Shown here in pieces: positions 17,840 to 26,864 of a DNA stretch of 64,000 nt. The notes below the pieces were generated by a model. It saw nothing but the letters and a program-made list of their open reading frames with translations, did no database searches and had not been told where the DNA came from. How positions within the stretch are numbered: position 1 is the stretch's first letter; the number at the start of each line of letters is the position of its first letter. This DNA is from Enterococcus haemoperoxidus ATCC BAA-382 (GTDB taxonomy: Bacteria; Bacillota; Bacilli; Lactobacillales; Enterococcaceae), in assembly GCF_000407165.1 (NCBI RefSeq), contig NZ_KE136480.1, forward strand, positions 434,001 to 498,000. The letters run 5' to 3'. A program made the translations under genes and the position numbers.

Positions 17840-19075
17840 TCAAGTTTTTGATGAATCAGTATTTTCTTTAATGATTTCTACAATTGTTTTTGCTGCTAAT
17901 TCCATTGACTCTAACGTGATAAACTCATATTGCCCATGAAAATTTTCGCCACCTGTAAATAAATTAGGAGTTGGAATACCCATAAAAGAGATTTTTGAGC
18001 CATCCGTTCCACCACGAAAAGGTTGGATATCCGGTTTGATGCCAAGATTTTCCATTGCTTTAACAGCAAGTTCTACAGGTGTCATATCTTTTTCGATGAT
18101 TTCTTTCATGTTGTAGTATTGATCTAGAAAATCGATCGTGATTCGTTCTTTGTCAAATGAGCTGTTTAATTCGCTAACGATCTCTGCAAGTTGTTCTTTT
18201 CTCTTTTTGAACAGTTCTTTGTCATGATCTCGAATAATATACGTCAACTCAGCATGATCCAAACTACCAATAAATTTCGTCAACAAATAAAAACCTTCAT
18301 GCCCACGCGTTTTTTCAGGAACTTCTGCTTTCGGTAATTGGGCATCTATATTCTCACCCAATTTGATTGCGTTGACCATTGTGCCATAAGCCGTACCAGG
18401 ATGGACACTGGTACCTTCGATCGTGATCACAGCTTGTGCCGCATTAAACGTTTCATATTCAAAACAGCCCACTCTTCCGCTATCTATCGTATAAGCAAAG
18501 GCTGCTGGAAAATTAGCTGCATCAAAACGGTCTGCCCCACGTCCGATTTCTTCGTCAGGACCAAACGCAAGTAATACTTTCCCATGAGGAATTTCAGGGT
18601 GTGCCAATAAATACTCAACTGCATCTAAAATTTCTACAATTCCAGCTTTATCATCCGCTCCTAAAAGAGTTGTTCCATCTGTTGTGATCAAGGTTTGACC
18701 GATGTAATCTTTTAGATTTGAAAACTCTTCAATCTCCATGATGATTCCCAGTTTTTCATTCAGTACAACATCTTGACCGTCATAGTTTGAAAAAATGTTG
18801 GGTTGAATATTCTCAGCATTGTAATCTGCTGTATCCAAATGAGCAATAAACCCGATCGTTGGTACATTCTTGTTTGTTGTTGCAGGTAAAACAGCCGTTA
18901 AAAAACCATTTTTTTCATTGTAATGAATGTCAGAAAGTCCAATTTCAACTAATTCTTTTTCAATGATTCTTGCAAAGTCCACTTGCCCTGGTGTCGTTGG
19001 AACTGTTTGACTCGCTGCATCAGAGCGAGTATTCACTTTGACATATCGGATAAATCGTTCTAATAATCCAGTCAT
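17840..19075 (-). CDS. pepT: Peptidase T (tripeptide aminopeptidase)
   Basis: 411 residues. An M20-family zinc aminopeptidase that releases the N-terminal residue from tripeptides in the cytoplasm. Metal-site motifs are HLDTAD, LLGADDKAGI, PDEEIGRGA and FRGGTDGS, with GGENFHGQYEF at the C-terminus. It follows oppA by 43 bases, so uptake (OppA) and hydrolysis (PepT) appear to be co-expressed from the same T-box leader. The trp promoter starts immediately downstream. Confidence 0.96.
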   Translation of the reverse strand: MTGLLERFIRYVKVNTRSDAASQTVPTTPGQVDFARIIEKELVEIGLSDIHYNEKNGFLTAVLPATTNKNVPTIGFIAHLDTADYNAENIQPNIFSNYDGQDVVLNEKLGIIMEIEEFSNLKDYIGQTLITTDGTTLLGADDKAGIVEILDAVEYLLAHPEIPHGKVLLAFGPDEEIGRGADRFDAANFPAAFAYTIDSGRVGCFEYETFNAAQAVITIEGTSVHPGTAYGTMVNAIKLGENIDAQLPKAEVPEKTRGHEGFYLLTKFIGSLDHAELTYIIRDHDKELFKKRKEQLAEIVSELNSSFDKERITIDFLDQYYNMKEIIEKDMTPVELAVKAMENLGIKPDIQPFRGGTDGSKISFMGIPTPNLFTGGENFHGQYEFITLESMELAAKTIVEIIKENTDSSKT

Positions 19076-19118
19076 CGTATCCCTCTTTCATTTCAAATTT
19101 TAGCTTATATTGTGTTTT

Positions 19119-20765
19119 CTACTCCTCTAGATAAGCTGTTCTCAGATTGAAATAGTCACCATATAAGTGATAACTGATCCCTTTAATTTTCGGATTGATC
19201 AAATAGTTAGACGCACTTTGATACAGTGGCACTTGCGCGGCACCTTGATCTAATAAAATATCTTCCGCTTTTTTATAATCATCAAATTGCTTGTCTGGTG
19301 TATTTGCATTGACTGTACGGGCGTCCGTAACCAACTTATCATAGTCAGCGTTTTTGTATGAACCATAATTATACGCAGACTCTCCAGCATATAAGTTAAA
19401 ATAAGAATCTAAATCACTGCTACCCGCGATCCAGCCAGATAATGAAAGTTCATAGTTTTTATCTTTACGTGTTTGCAATAGATTATTTTTTGGCTGCGCA
19501 TTAATCGTGATTTCTAAGCCTTTTAAGTTTTCTTGTAATTGGCTTTGGATATATTCAGATATTTTCTTTCCGTTATCATCATCAGAAACCAATAGTGACA
19601 ACTTAATATTATCCCCTAAATCCGCTTTGGCTTTTTCCCACTCAACTTGCGCTTTTTTTACGTCATGAACCAAATGATCACCGCTAAATTTTCTAAAGTC
19701 TTCAGAGGTTTCAGGATTTTTGTATAAGTCGCTCGGAATCAAACCATTTAATGGTTTTGAGCCATCATTCAGCACACTTTTCGTTAATGCATCTTTATCG
19801 ATAGTTTGAGCAATCGCTTTTCGTAAGTGAGTATTTGCAAGCGCTGTGCCTTCTTTTTTATTGAAATCTAAATAATTATTGGCTACATCTGAATGCGTTA
19901 CATACCCCGCATCGTCGCTATATTGTTGCACATATTGACCACTGATTCGAGTTAAATCTAATTCATTTGATTGATATAAATTGATTCCTGTATTTTCTTC
20001 TTTGATTGTATTCACTTTAACTTCTTCTAATTTTACTTTATCAGCATCATAGTATTCAGGATTTTTCTTTAGTGTCCATGTATCAGATGATGCATCCCAA
20101 TCTGTTAAGATAAATGGTCCACTGTAAATCAAATGATCGCTGTCTGCTGCGTACTCTTTTCCTTGTTTCTCAACATAAGCTTGATTTTGCGGAGCTAACC
20201 ATCCAATTGAAACAACTGCTAAAAATGAGGGTTGCGCCTGTTCTAATACGACGTCAAATTCTTTATCGCTTGGCGCTGAAAGACCAATCTCGTCAACAGA
20301 TTTCTCACCATTACGAATTGCTTTACTGTTTTTTACATTGTCTAACAGGTAAGCATTTGGGCCAATCGTTGCTGGTGTTACAAGTTTTTTCCATGAATAT
20401 AGGAAATCTTGCGCTGTGATTGGTTCGCCATTGCTCCATTTTATATCCTCTTTCAGTGTAAATTTATACGTTAAACCATCTTCACTGATATCTACTTTTT
20501 CTGCTAAACCGGGAATCGGTGTACTATCATCATCAAAACGATATAGCCCTTCAAAAAGATGTTGAACGATCGTGAAAGTATTTTTGTCCATTGTTTGTGT
20601 TGTATCTAAAGTTGAGATCGGTGCTGGTGAGCTGATTTTAATTTTTTGACTTGCTGCGATTGTCCCGTCTTCGCTTTTAGTTGTTTCTTTTTTGTCGTTG
20701 CCCCCGCATGCGGTTAGAATTAATCCCGTTAGTACTGCACTTACGACTAATAATTTTTTCTTCAT
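19119..20765 (-). CDS. oppA: Oligopeptide-binding lipoprotein (OppA-like)
   Basis: 548 residues. Lipoprotein signal MKKKLLVVSAVLTGLILTAC with Cys20 as the lipidated residue, then a family 5 solute-binding domain (segments IKWSNGEPITAQDF and YSGPFILTDW, and the closing hinge RTAYLEE). The frame extends 10 codons upstream, but GAAGGGGG lies just before the ATG at 20765. No permease or ATPase gene is adjacent, so it must feed a transporter encoded elsewhere. T-box control indicates use as an amino acid source under starvation. Confidence 0.93.
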   Translation of the reverse strand: MKKKLLVVSAVLTGLILTACGGNDKKETTKSEDGTIAASQKIKISSPAPISTLDTTQTMDKNTFTIVQHLFEGLYRFDDDSTPIPGLAEKVDISEDGLTYKFTLKEDIKWSNGEPITAQDFLYSWKKLVTPATIGPNAYLLDNVKNSKAIRNGEKSVDEIGLSAPSDKEFDVVLEQAQPSFLAVVSIGWLAPQNQAYVEKQGKEYAADSDHLIYSGPFILTDWDASSDTWTLKKNPEYYDADKVKLEEVKVNTIKEENTGINLYQSNELDLTRISGQYVQQYSDDAGYVTHSDVANNYLDFNKKEGTALANTHLRKAIAQTIDKDALTKSVLNDGSKPLNGLIPSDLYKNPETSEDFRKFSGDHLVHDVKKAQVEWEKAKADLGDNIKLSLLVSDDDNGKKISEYIQSQLQENLKGLEITINAQPKNNLLQTRKDKNYELSLSGWIAGSSDLDSYFNLYAGESAYNYGSYKNADYDKLVTDARTVNANTPDKQFDDYKKAEDILLDQGAAQVPLYQSASNYLINPKIKGISYHLYGDYFNLRTAYLEE

Positions 20766-20822
20766 TTTATTTCCCCCTTCAATATCTTTATACATTAAAC
20801 TACTCCTACCTTGTTTGTGTAG

Positions 20823-20930
20823 ATGTCAGGAAAGCTGATCATAAATGAACATAGATGTAACTTCTCTCCCTTTGGTCGCCAAGTATTGTTCATCATCTAC
20901 TCTGACATAGCCAATCGTAGTGATTCACAA
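20823..20930 (-). promoter_or_regulatory. Orphan stem I-like element in the oppA leader
   Basis: Located between the T-box terminator and the oppA start. It shares AGTAGATGATGAACA, CTTGGCGA and GGGAGAGAAGTTAC with the trp leader repeats, and the segment next to the terminator (GTGAATCACTACGA) is also shared. The ends ATGTCAG (20902-20908) and CTGACAT (20823-20829) can pair into a 7-bp closing stem. No antiterminator or terminator follows. Confidence 0.6.
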
Positions 20931-20931
20931 C

Positions 20932-20967
20932 AAAAAACTCTCATCCTATAAAAGGACGAGAGTTTTA
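20932..20967 (-). terminator. Terminator of the oppA T-box
   Basis: AAAACTCTC / GAGAGTTTT stem ending in TTTTTTG on the minus strand. Confidence 0.88.
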
Positions 20968-21195
20968 AACTTTCGCGGTACCACCTTCAATTGACTTATA
21001 TAATAAGTCCACTCTTTCAGTACAAACATACTGAGGCGCTATAACAGGCGCACCTGAATTGACCTTAACTTGTTCGATCAATTTGTTCAAAGGCCATTTT
21101 CTTTTCCATGTTCACTGTCTCTTTCCACCAGTCGAGACTCTCTTTGAGTTATCTGAAAAATACTTTCCTTATCTTCACATTTAATTTTAATAGAT
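20932..21195 (-). promoter_or_regulatory. oppA-pepT T-box leader
   Basis: Stem I contains AAAGTA, AAAGAGAGTCTC and GGTGGAAAGAGAC. The T-box GGTGGTACCGCG is at 20974-20985, and the terminator stem AAAACTCTC.TCCT / AGGA.GAGAGTTTT is at 20934-20967. The specifier region reads AAAAGAAAATGGCC; AAT (Asn) or ATG (Met) fits depending on register, so the amino acid sensed is not settled. Confidence 0.85.
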
Positions 21196-21209
21196 AATGT
21201 ATTATATGG

Positions 21210-21239
21210 ATTGTAGCATAAATTTTTAGCGAGAGTCAA
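21210..21239 (-). promoter_or_regulatory. oppA-pepT promoter
   Basis: TTGACT (21234-21239), 18-base spacer, TACAAT (21210-21215) with a TG extension on the minus strand. Confidence 0.85.
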
Positions 21240-21401
21240 CAGAGTTTTTTTCATTTTAATCGAACATAATGACTTATAACCCCTCTTCCCTGATACCCCT
21301 TAATGTAAGAATAAAAATACATCCGAATTATAATCTATTACTTTGTTCTCTATTTCTTATAAAATAAATTCTTTTTTTGATAAAACGCTCTGTCTTCTTA
21401 A

Positions 21402-21410
21402 TGATATACT
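21402..21410 (+). promoter_or_regulatory. Extended -10 promoter of the MucBP adhesin gene
   Basis: TGATATACT, a TGn-extended -10 box 47 bases before the ATG; no good -35 at proper distance. Confidence 0.5.
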
Positions 21411-21457
21411 TTAATTGTATCAAAATAATTTGGTACTATTTAGGAGGAGAAGGTAAA

Positions 21458-22720
21458 ATGAAAAAAAACAAAAGATTTGCTAGTTTAGCGTTGGTTACTT
21501 TACTAGCGCCAACATTATTGAATGCACAATATGCATTCGCTGAAGAAGCTCCGTCAGTTCCTTCAGAGCAACAAGAGGTCGTTCCAGAAAAAGAACAGCC
21601 TGAAGCTGAAAAAGAAGTTGAACCTGAAAAACAACCAGAAACAGAGGCTAAACCTGAAACACCTGTAGAGGAAACTAAGCCTGAAAGCAAACCAGAAAAA
21701 GACCCTTCAAAAGAAGAGGCTAAACCTGAAGCTGAAAAAGAAACAAAAGAAAAAGAACAGCCTAAAGAAGACAAAGCTGCTACAACTGTAACTGTAATGA
21801 TCAGCCTTATTGATCAAACAACAGGTACAACCCAAGTTATACCTATTGCGGGTGAAGTTGGTACAACTAAAAATATTGGTCTACCTTTAGAAGCTGGACG
21901 ATATGAATTTGTATCTACCTCAGATGGATTGGCAATTCCTATTGTTGATGAAACAGGTCAATTAGGTTTACAGCTGACATTCCCAAACTCTAATACAGGT
22001 ATTCATAATATTTCTGTCACTGTTAGACAACTAGCTGGCATCGTGGGAGGAAATGTCTTTGTACTTCACCTTGACGATTTAGGCAATGAATTAACAGAAG
22101 CGCTAACTGTTTTAAATGGTTTTATTGGTGAAAACTACACAACTGTAGCCCAAAACATTCCTGGTTATACGCTAGTAAATACACCTCTTAACAATAACGG
22201 TTCGTATACAGAAACTGAACAGACAGTCATTTATCGCTATGATCGCGTACAAACAACTGTTAGTGTCATTTGTGTTGATGAAAACGGCGAACCTTTAGGT
22301 GAAGTCGTTTCCCAAGTTGGTAAGTTTAAGGATACTTTCACTATTACAGCGCCTGAAGTACCTGGTTATGAATATTTAGGTATTTCTCAAGCAACCTATT
22401 CGAATCCTTCTACAACATTTAGTGGATCATATGGTTTAGAAGATCAACACTTCGTTGCTACTTATAGAAAAATTGTTGAGGTACCAGCGACTCCCGCTGC
22501 CCCAACACCAAGTATCCAAACAGCAACAATTCCTAACCTATTAGAGCAAGTTCCTGTCAAAACAGAACTTCTTAACAATAAGCAATCTAAAAAAGATCAT
22601 AAAAAATTACCTGAAACTGGTGAGGCTGAAACTAGTTCTTTAGTCGCTTCTATCGGACTAACAATCATTGCAGGTGTCTATTTCACTAAGAAAAAAAGAG
22701 AAGATCAATTTAGCTTATAA
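21458..22720 (+). CDS. LPXTG-anchored surface protein with MucBP domains
   Basis: 420 residues. Signal peptide ends AFA (cleavage near 28). A Pro/Glu/Lys-rich stalk (about 29-106, many PE, EKP and KPE repeats) should span the cell wall. A unique region (107-195) is followed by two MucBP-like domains (about 202-262 and 265-337: NIPGYTLVN, VPGYEYLG). The sorting signal LPETG starts at 384, then a membrane span and KKKRE tail. It would be covalently attached to peptidoglycan by sortase A; MucBP domains are associated with mucin binding. The frame is open 27 codons upstream, but AGGAGGAGAAGG precedes the ATG at 21458. Monocistronic. Confidence 0.92.
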   Translation: MKKNKRFASLALVTLLAPTLLNAQYAFAEEAPSVPSEQQEVVPEKEQPEAEKEVEPEKQPETEAKPETPVEETKPESKPEKDPSKEEAKPEAEKETKEKEQPKEDKAATTVTVMISLIDQTTGTTQVIPIAGEVGTTKNIGLPLEAGRYEFVSTSDGLAIPIVDETGQLGLQLTFPNSNTGIHNISVTVRQLAGIVGGNVFVLHLDDLGNELTEALTVLNGFIGENYTTVAQNIPGYTLVNTPLNNNGSYTETEQTVIYRYDRVQTTVSVICVDENGEPLGEVVSQVGKFKDTFTITAPEVPGYEYLGISQATYSNPSTTFSGSYGLEDQHFVATYRKIVEVPATPAAPTPSIQTATIPNLLEQVPVKTELLNNKQSKKDHKKLPETGEAETSSLVASIGLTIIAGVYFTKKKREDQFSL

Positions 22721-22730
22721 AATATAATAG

Positions 22731-22776
22731 AAAACAGGACATACGTCATTAGTTGACATATGTCCCGTTTTTTATT
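22731..22776. terminator. Bidirectional terminator, adhesin / iron transporter
   Basis: Stem ACAGGACATACGTCA / TGACATATGTCCCGT with A-run before and T-run after, between two convergent genes. Confidence 0.85.
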
Positions 22777-22788
22777 GTTTAGTAAAAA

Positions 22789-23754
22789 TTATTTCAGTGA
22801 TTTTGCCACATCTTCAATCATCAAGTGCGTAGACTCTAATCCACCACCACTTAGGTACCAAACATCAGGTTGTAAAGAAATAACTTTACCATTTTTCCCA
22901 GCATTTGTTTGTTTTACTAACTCATTATTTTCTACATTATCATTCGTATCGTCGCCACCGATTGCTTTCGTACGGTCAACAACGAATAAGATATCTGGAT
23001 TTTTTTCTAAAACATATTCATAAGAAACACTTTGGCCATGCGTTGATGCTTCGATTGCATCATCTGCTTGTTTAAAGCCAAAAGTATCATGAACGATACC
23101 GAAGCGAGAACCCGTACCATAAGCTGAAAGTTGTCCTTCATTTACTAAAACAACTAGCGCTTTTTCATCACTTGCTTGTGCTTTTTCTTTAACATCAGCA
23201 ATTTCTTTTTCTAAATCGGCAATTTTCGTCTTCGCTTCGTCTTTTTTATCGAAGATTTCAGCTAGTGTTTCAATATTTTTCTTGGTAGAGTTCCATGTAT
23301 CCTTAGCATCTACTGATAGGTAAATCGTTGGAGCGATTTTGCTTAATTTGTCTTGGAAATCTTGTTGGCGACCAGAGATAATGATCATATCTGGTTTCAT
23401 TTGGTTGATTTTTTCCAAATCAGGTTCTTTGATACCACCTGCTGATTCTACTTTTTTGTAGCTTTCTAAATATTTAGGTAGGTTTTTCGTTGGCGCACCA
23501 ACAACGACATCCCCCATACCTAACGCATCAATTGTATCTAGGGATCCATTATCAAAAACAACGACTTTTTTAGGGTTTTTAGGCACTTCTACCGAGCCGT
23601 TTGAATCTTTTACTGTGATCGTTGTTGCTGCATCTGAACTTGATTCTTTAGAAGCTGAACCGTCTGTCGCTTTTTTCCCATTGTTACCACATGCACCTAA
23701 TGTAAGGAGTGCGATCATAGAAACAGTTGCAATTGCTAAGAATTTCTTTTTCAT
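22789..23754 (-). CDS. Iron-siderophore substrate-binding lipoprotein (CeuE/FatB/YclQ-like)
   Basis: 321 residues. Lipoprotein signal ending LLTLGAC (lipid-modified Cys21), then a periplasmic-binding-protein fold of the ferric siderophore class (VVVFDNGSLDTIDALGMGDVVVG, MKPDMIIISGRQQ, YGTGSRFGIVHDTFGF). It captures ferric catecholate-type siderophores and delivers them to the two permeases. Last of four genes in the transporter operon, 70 bases after the ATPase gene; the spacing may allow higher separate expression. Confidence 0.92.
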   Translation of the reverse strand: MKKKFLAIATVSMIALLTLGACGNNGKKATDGSASKESSSDAATTITVKDSNGSVEVPKNPKKVVVFDNGSLDTIDALGMGDVVVGAPTKNLPKYLESYKKVESAGGIKEPDLEKINQMKPDMIIISGRQQDFQDKLSKIAPTIYLSVDAKDTWNSTKKNIETLAEIFDKKDEAKTKIADLEKEIADVKEKAQASDEKALVVLVNEGQLSAYGTGSRFGIVHDTFGFKQADDAIEASTHGQSVSYEYVLEKNPDILFVVDRTKAIGGDDTNDNVENNELVKQTNAGKNGKVISLQPDVWYLSGGGLESTHLMIEDVAKSLK

Positions 23755-23824
23755 TTTATTTCCCCCAGTTTAATTAATAGTTTAAAATTCTTCTATTACA
23801 TTTGAATGTGTTTGTTCCACTTTT

Positions 23825-24583
23825 CTAATTAAAATACATACAAAATCTTTTTCCTTCAATTTCACAAATTCGGATGTTCATATCATAAAGTTTATTCAAT
23901 ACCTCAGATTGAATAATGTCATCTGTACTACCATGTGTAAACAGCCGACCGTCTTTCATTGCTACGATTTCATCTGCATAGCTCGCCGCAAAATTGATGT
24001 CATGCAGTACAATAATGACCGTTTTACCAAATTCATCCACCAAACGCCGTAATGTCTGCATCATTTGAACTGCAAAATTCATATCTAAATTATTCAATGG
24101 CTCATCTAGTAAAATATAATCCGTATCCTGCGCCAAAACCATCGCAATATAAACTCGTTGTAATTGTCCACCTGACAATGTATCGATCAGTTCATCTGCT
24201 AATTCCAGCAATCCAAGATTTGCCATTGCTTCTTCAACTTTTTCATGATCTTCTTTTTTTAAGCGACCTTTACTATAGGGGAAGCGGCCGAAATTAACTA
24301 ACTCTCTAACCGTAATTTTCAGATTGATGCCATTCGTTTGTTTTAAAATCGATAACTTTTTAGACAGTTCACTTTGTTTCCACGTTTTTACTTCGTTGTG
24401 GTCTAAATAAATCTCACCAGTGTCTTTTGGAATCAAGTGGCTCATCATCGAAAGCAGCGTACTTTTACCTGCTCCATTTGGACCGATAAAAGCTGTCAAT
24501 TTTTGCTCCGTAATGGGCAATTGAACCTCTGAAACAACAATCTTTTCACCATATCTTTTTGAAACATTTTTGATTTCGATCAT
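23825..24583 (-). CDS. Iron-siderophore ABC transporter ATPase (YclP-like)
   Basis: 252 residues. Walker A GPNGAGKST, signature LSGGQLQRV and Walker B YILLDEP are intact; the length and the C-terminal ICEIEGKRFCMYF are typical of ferric siderophore importers. It overlaps the preceding permease gene by 4 bases. Confidence 0.94.
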   Translation of the reverse strand: MIEIKNVSKRYGEKIVVSEVQLPITEQKLTAFIGPNGAGKSTLLSMMSHLIPKDTGEIYLDHNEVKTWKQSELSKKLSILKQTNGINLKITVRELVNFGRFPYSKGRLKKEDHEKVEEAMANLGLLELADELIDTLSGGQLQRVYIAMVLAQDTDYILLDEPLNNLDMNFAVQMMQTLRRLVDEFGKTVIIVLHDINFAASYADEIVAMKDGRLFTHGSTDDIIQSEVLNKLYDMNIRICEIEGKRFCMYFN

Positions 24584-25548
24584 CTGCGCTGCTTCCTTTC
24601 ACTTATAATCTTTCCGACAAAATAAACACCGCCGCCAAATTCGATTACAATACTTAACGTCGTATTCAACTGAAACACTTGCTCTACAAGAAACTGTCCA
24701 AATACTAACAAAAGGATGGACAATAAACTACCGCCTAAAAATAACTCACGATGTCGATAGGTACCCATCAGTTGATAGCTCATATTTGCCACAATAAAGC
24801 CAAGAAAGGTCACAGGGCCCACCAAAGCAGTCGAAAGTCCGATCAATCCACTAATCACAGTCAATAAGACAAACTGAAATCTCGGAACATTGATCCCTAA
24901 ACTAGTTGCTTGCTCATTCCCTAAATGCAAAACATCTAATGCATGACTTTTAAGCCATAAAAATCCTACTAATAACGTAATCAAAATTCCAGCAATCAAT
25001 AGATGCTGACTATTCACATTCCCAAAACTAGCAAATAGCTTACCTTGCAGTAAATCATATTCATTCGGATCCATCACGACCTGCAAGAATGTGCTGATAC
25101 TATTGAAAAATGTTCCTAAGATAATCCCGATCATCAATAGTAGAAACAGATCATTACCGCCTTTTTTCAACAAGAAGCGAGACAACATGATACTCGCACT
25201 TACCATCAATAAGACATTCAAAAGAAATGTAGCGATCGTTTCATTGCCTAAAAGTTGCTGCCCACCTAAAAAGAAAAACAGCAAGGTTTGAATAAAAACA
25301 TATAATGAATCCAGACCCAAAATATTTGGCGTTAAAAAGTGGTTCTGTGTCATCGTCTGAAAACTGATTGTTGAAAATGTTGCAGCGATCCCGACGAACA
25401 CAAAAGCAAGTAATTTTTTCCCTCTAAGCTCTAAAGCAAAGGCCCAGTTTCCATAAGTTTTATAGGATAAATACAAAGCGCAAACTACAATCACGGCAAC
25501 CAACAGTAAAGTGATTTTTATCGCGGATGACTGGAAGAATTTTTTCAT
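24580..25548 (-). CDS. Iron-siderophore ABC transporter permease (YclO-like, FecCD family)
   Basis: 322 residues with about nine to ten membrane spans. The FecCD signature region LGNEQATSLGINVPRFQF (coupling to the ATPase) is followed by GPVTFLGFIVAN. It pairs with the neighbouring permease to form the membrane channel. It overlaps both neighbours by 4 bases. Confidence 0.93.
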   Translation of the reverse strand: MKKFFQSSAIKITLLLVAVIVVCALYLSYKTYGNWAFALELRGKKLLAFVFVGIAATFSTISFQTMTQNHFLTPNILGLDSLYVFIQTLLFFFLGGQQLLGNETIATFLLNVLLMVSASIMLSRFLLKKGGNDLFLLLMIGIILGTFFNSISTFLQVVMDPNEYDLLQGKLFASFGNVNSQHLLIAGILITLLVGFLWLKSHALDVLHLGNEQATSLGINVPRFQFVLLTVISGLIGLSTALVGPVTFLGFIVANMSYQLMGTYRHRELFLGGSLLSILLLVFGQFLVEQVFQLNTTLSIVIEFGGGVYFVGKIISERKQRR

Positions 25549-26492
25549 GCTGTTTTCCTCCTCATCAATAATGCGATAAAGATAAAGCTGCCAAGCACAC
25601 CGACAACAACGCTGACAGGCACTTCATATGGTGCAATCACGACACGAGCTAAAACATCACAAGCTAATAAAAAGATACTTCCACCAACTGCTGTGATTGC
25701 CAACGTATTTTTCATATGATCGCCATAACGCATCGACACCAGATTAGGAACGATCACGCCTAAAAATGGAATATTTCCCACCATGATCAAAACAACCGCA
25801 CTAGATAAAGCCACAATCCCTAACCCAAATAATTGGATACGCTGATAATTTAATCCCAGATTGGTTGCCATATCTTCCCCCATACCGACAACTGTAAAGC
25901 GATACGCAAAAAGATAGGTGATGATCAATAAAGGAATCGTCAGATAAAGTAATTCATAATTTCCCTTCATCACTGTAGAGAAGTTTCCCTGCAGCCATGA
26001 AGACATATTCTGAACTAATTGAAATTGATACGCAAAAAATGTTGCCACCGAACCAATGATATTTCCAAACATCACACCAATCAGCGGAATCATGACTTGA
26101 TTTTTTGCAGGTAAAAACCGTGTTAAATAGATAAAAATCAATGTACCGCCAAAAGCAAACAAGAATGCGATAAAAGACCGGAATAATAACGGTGCACTGG
26201 GAAAAAGAATCATCACGACTAAAATTCCTAAACGTGCGCTATCCATCGTACCTGCTGTACTTGGCGAAACAAATTTATTCTGTGTTAGATGTTGCATGAT
26301 CAAACCAGAAATACTGATCGTACTTCCAGCGATTACCAAACTAATCGTTCGTGGTAATCGTGTTGTTAACAATACTAATTGTTGCTGTGAATCCCATTGA
26401 AATAATTGTGTCAGAGAAATATCTTTCACCCCGACAAAAATCGATGATACAATCAAAAGGAGTAAGAGAACAAATAGGCCTATTTTTTTCAT
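25545..26492 (-). CDS. Iron-siderophore ABC transporter permease (YclN-like, FecCD family)
   Basis: 315 residues, polytopic. FecCD hallmarks are IAGSTISISGLIMQHLTQNKFVSP near the N-terminus, GEDMATNLGLNYQRIQL and IPFLGVIVPNLV. First gene of the four-gene operon, with a long leader (about 220 bases) that holds a Fur box and two copies of a 34-bp repeat. Confidence 0.93.
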   Translation of the reverse strand: MKKIGLFVLLLLLIVSSIFVGVKDISLTQLFQWDSQQQLVLLTTRLPRTISLVIAGSTISISGLIMQHLTQNKFVSPSTAGTMDSARLGILVVMILFPSAPLLFRSFIAFLFAFGGTLIFIYLTRFLPAKNQVMIPLIGVMFGNIIGSVATFFAYQFQLVQNMSSWLQGNFSTVMKGNYELLYLTIPLLIITYLFAYRFTVVGMGEDMATNLGLNYQRIQLFGLGIVALSSAVVLIMVGNIPFLGVIVPNLVSMRYGDHMKNTLAITAVGGSIFLLACDVLARVVIAPYEVPVSVVVGVLGSFIFIALLMRRKTA

Positions 26493-26535
26493 ATACTTGC
26501 TCCGTTTTTCTACTTGCTAGAATGATACCTTCTCA

Positions 26536-26691
26536 AGAACTGAACGAACTTGTTCAGCTTTTCTAATTGTCTAGCCTTACAAGCTAGTTCTTCGGAAAAA
26601 AGATAAAACTTGCTCATGCCAAAAAGCGGCACAATCACGCTTTCTTATTTTTCTGTCAGAACTGAACGAACTTGTTCAGCTTTTCTAATTG
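26536..26691. repeat. Pair of identical 34-bp direct repeats in the iron operon leader
   Basis: Copies at 26536-26569 and 26658-26691, identical, 122 bases apart. Each contains the inverted pair CTGAAC / GTTCAG around GAACTT. Both lie in the transcribed leader, between promoter and first gene. A further palindrome, CTAGC..GCTAG, sits between them (about 26571-26587). Confidence 0.85.
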
Positions 26692-26709
26692 AGAATGATT
26701 TTCATTCTT
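26691..26709. promoter_or_regulatory. Fur box
   Basis: GAGAATGATTTTCATTCTT, with inverted arms AGAATGA and TCATTCT separated by 3 bases; close to the Fur consensus GATAATGATTATCATTATC. It lies just downstream of the -10 box, where Fur binding would block initiation. Confidence 0.88.
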
Positions 26710-26716
26710 ACTTATT

Positions 26717-26745
26717 AGTCTATGCGAAATTAGTAAGAAAAGCAA
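26717..26745 (-). promoter_or_regulatory. Iron transporter operon promoter
   Basis: TTGCTT (26740-26745), 17-base spacer, TAGACT (26717-26722) on the minus strand, immediately upstream of the Fur box. Confidence 0.7.
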
Positions 26746-26818
26746 TACCTTTTTAGCTTTTATTCATTCTCAATCAGCAAGGGAATTCAGGTCTTTTAGG
26801 TGTTTCCTGTTTGTTGTA

Positions 26819-26827
26819 TGCTATAAT
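26819..26827 (+). promoter_or_regulatory. Extended -10 promoter of the YueI-like gene
   Basis: TGCTATAAT, a perfect extended -10 element 37 bases before the ATG. Confidence 0.65.
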
Positions 26828-26864
26828 TTGAAGTAAGACTATATGGAAGCAGGTTAGATAATTA

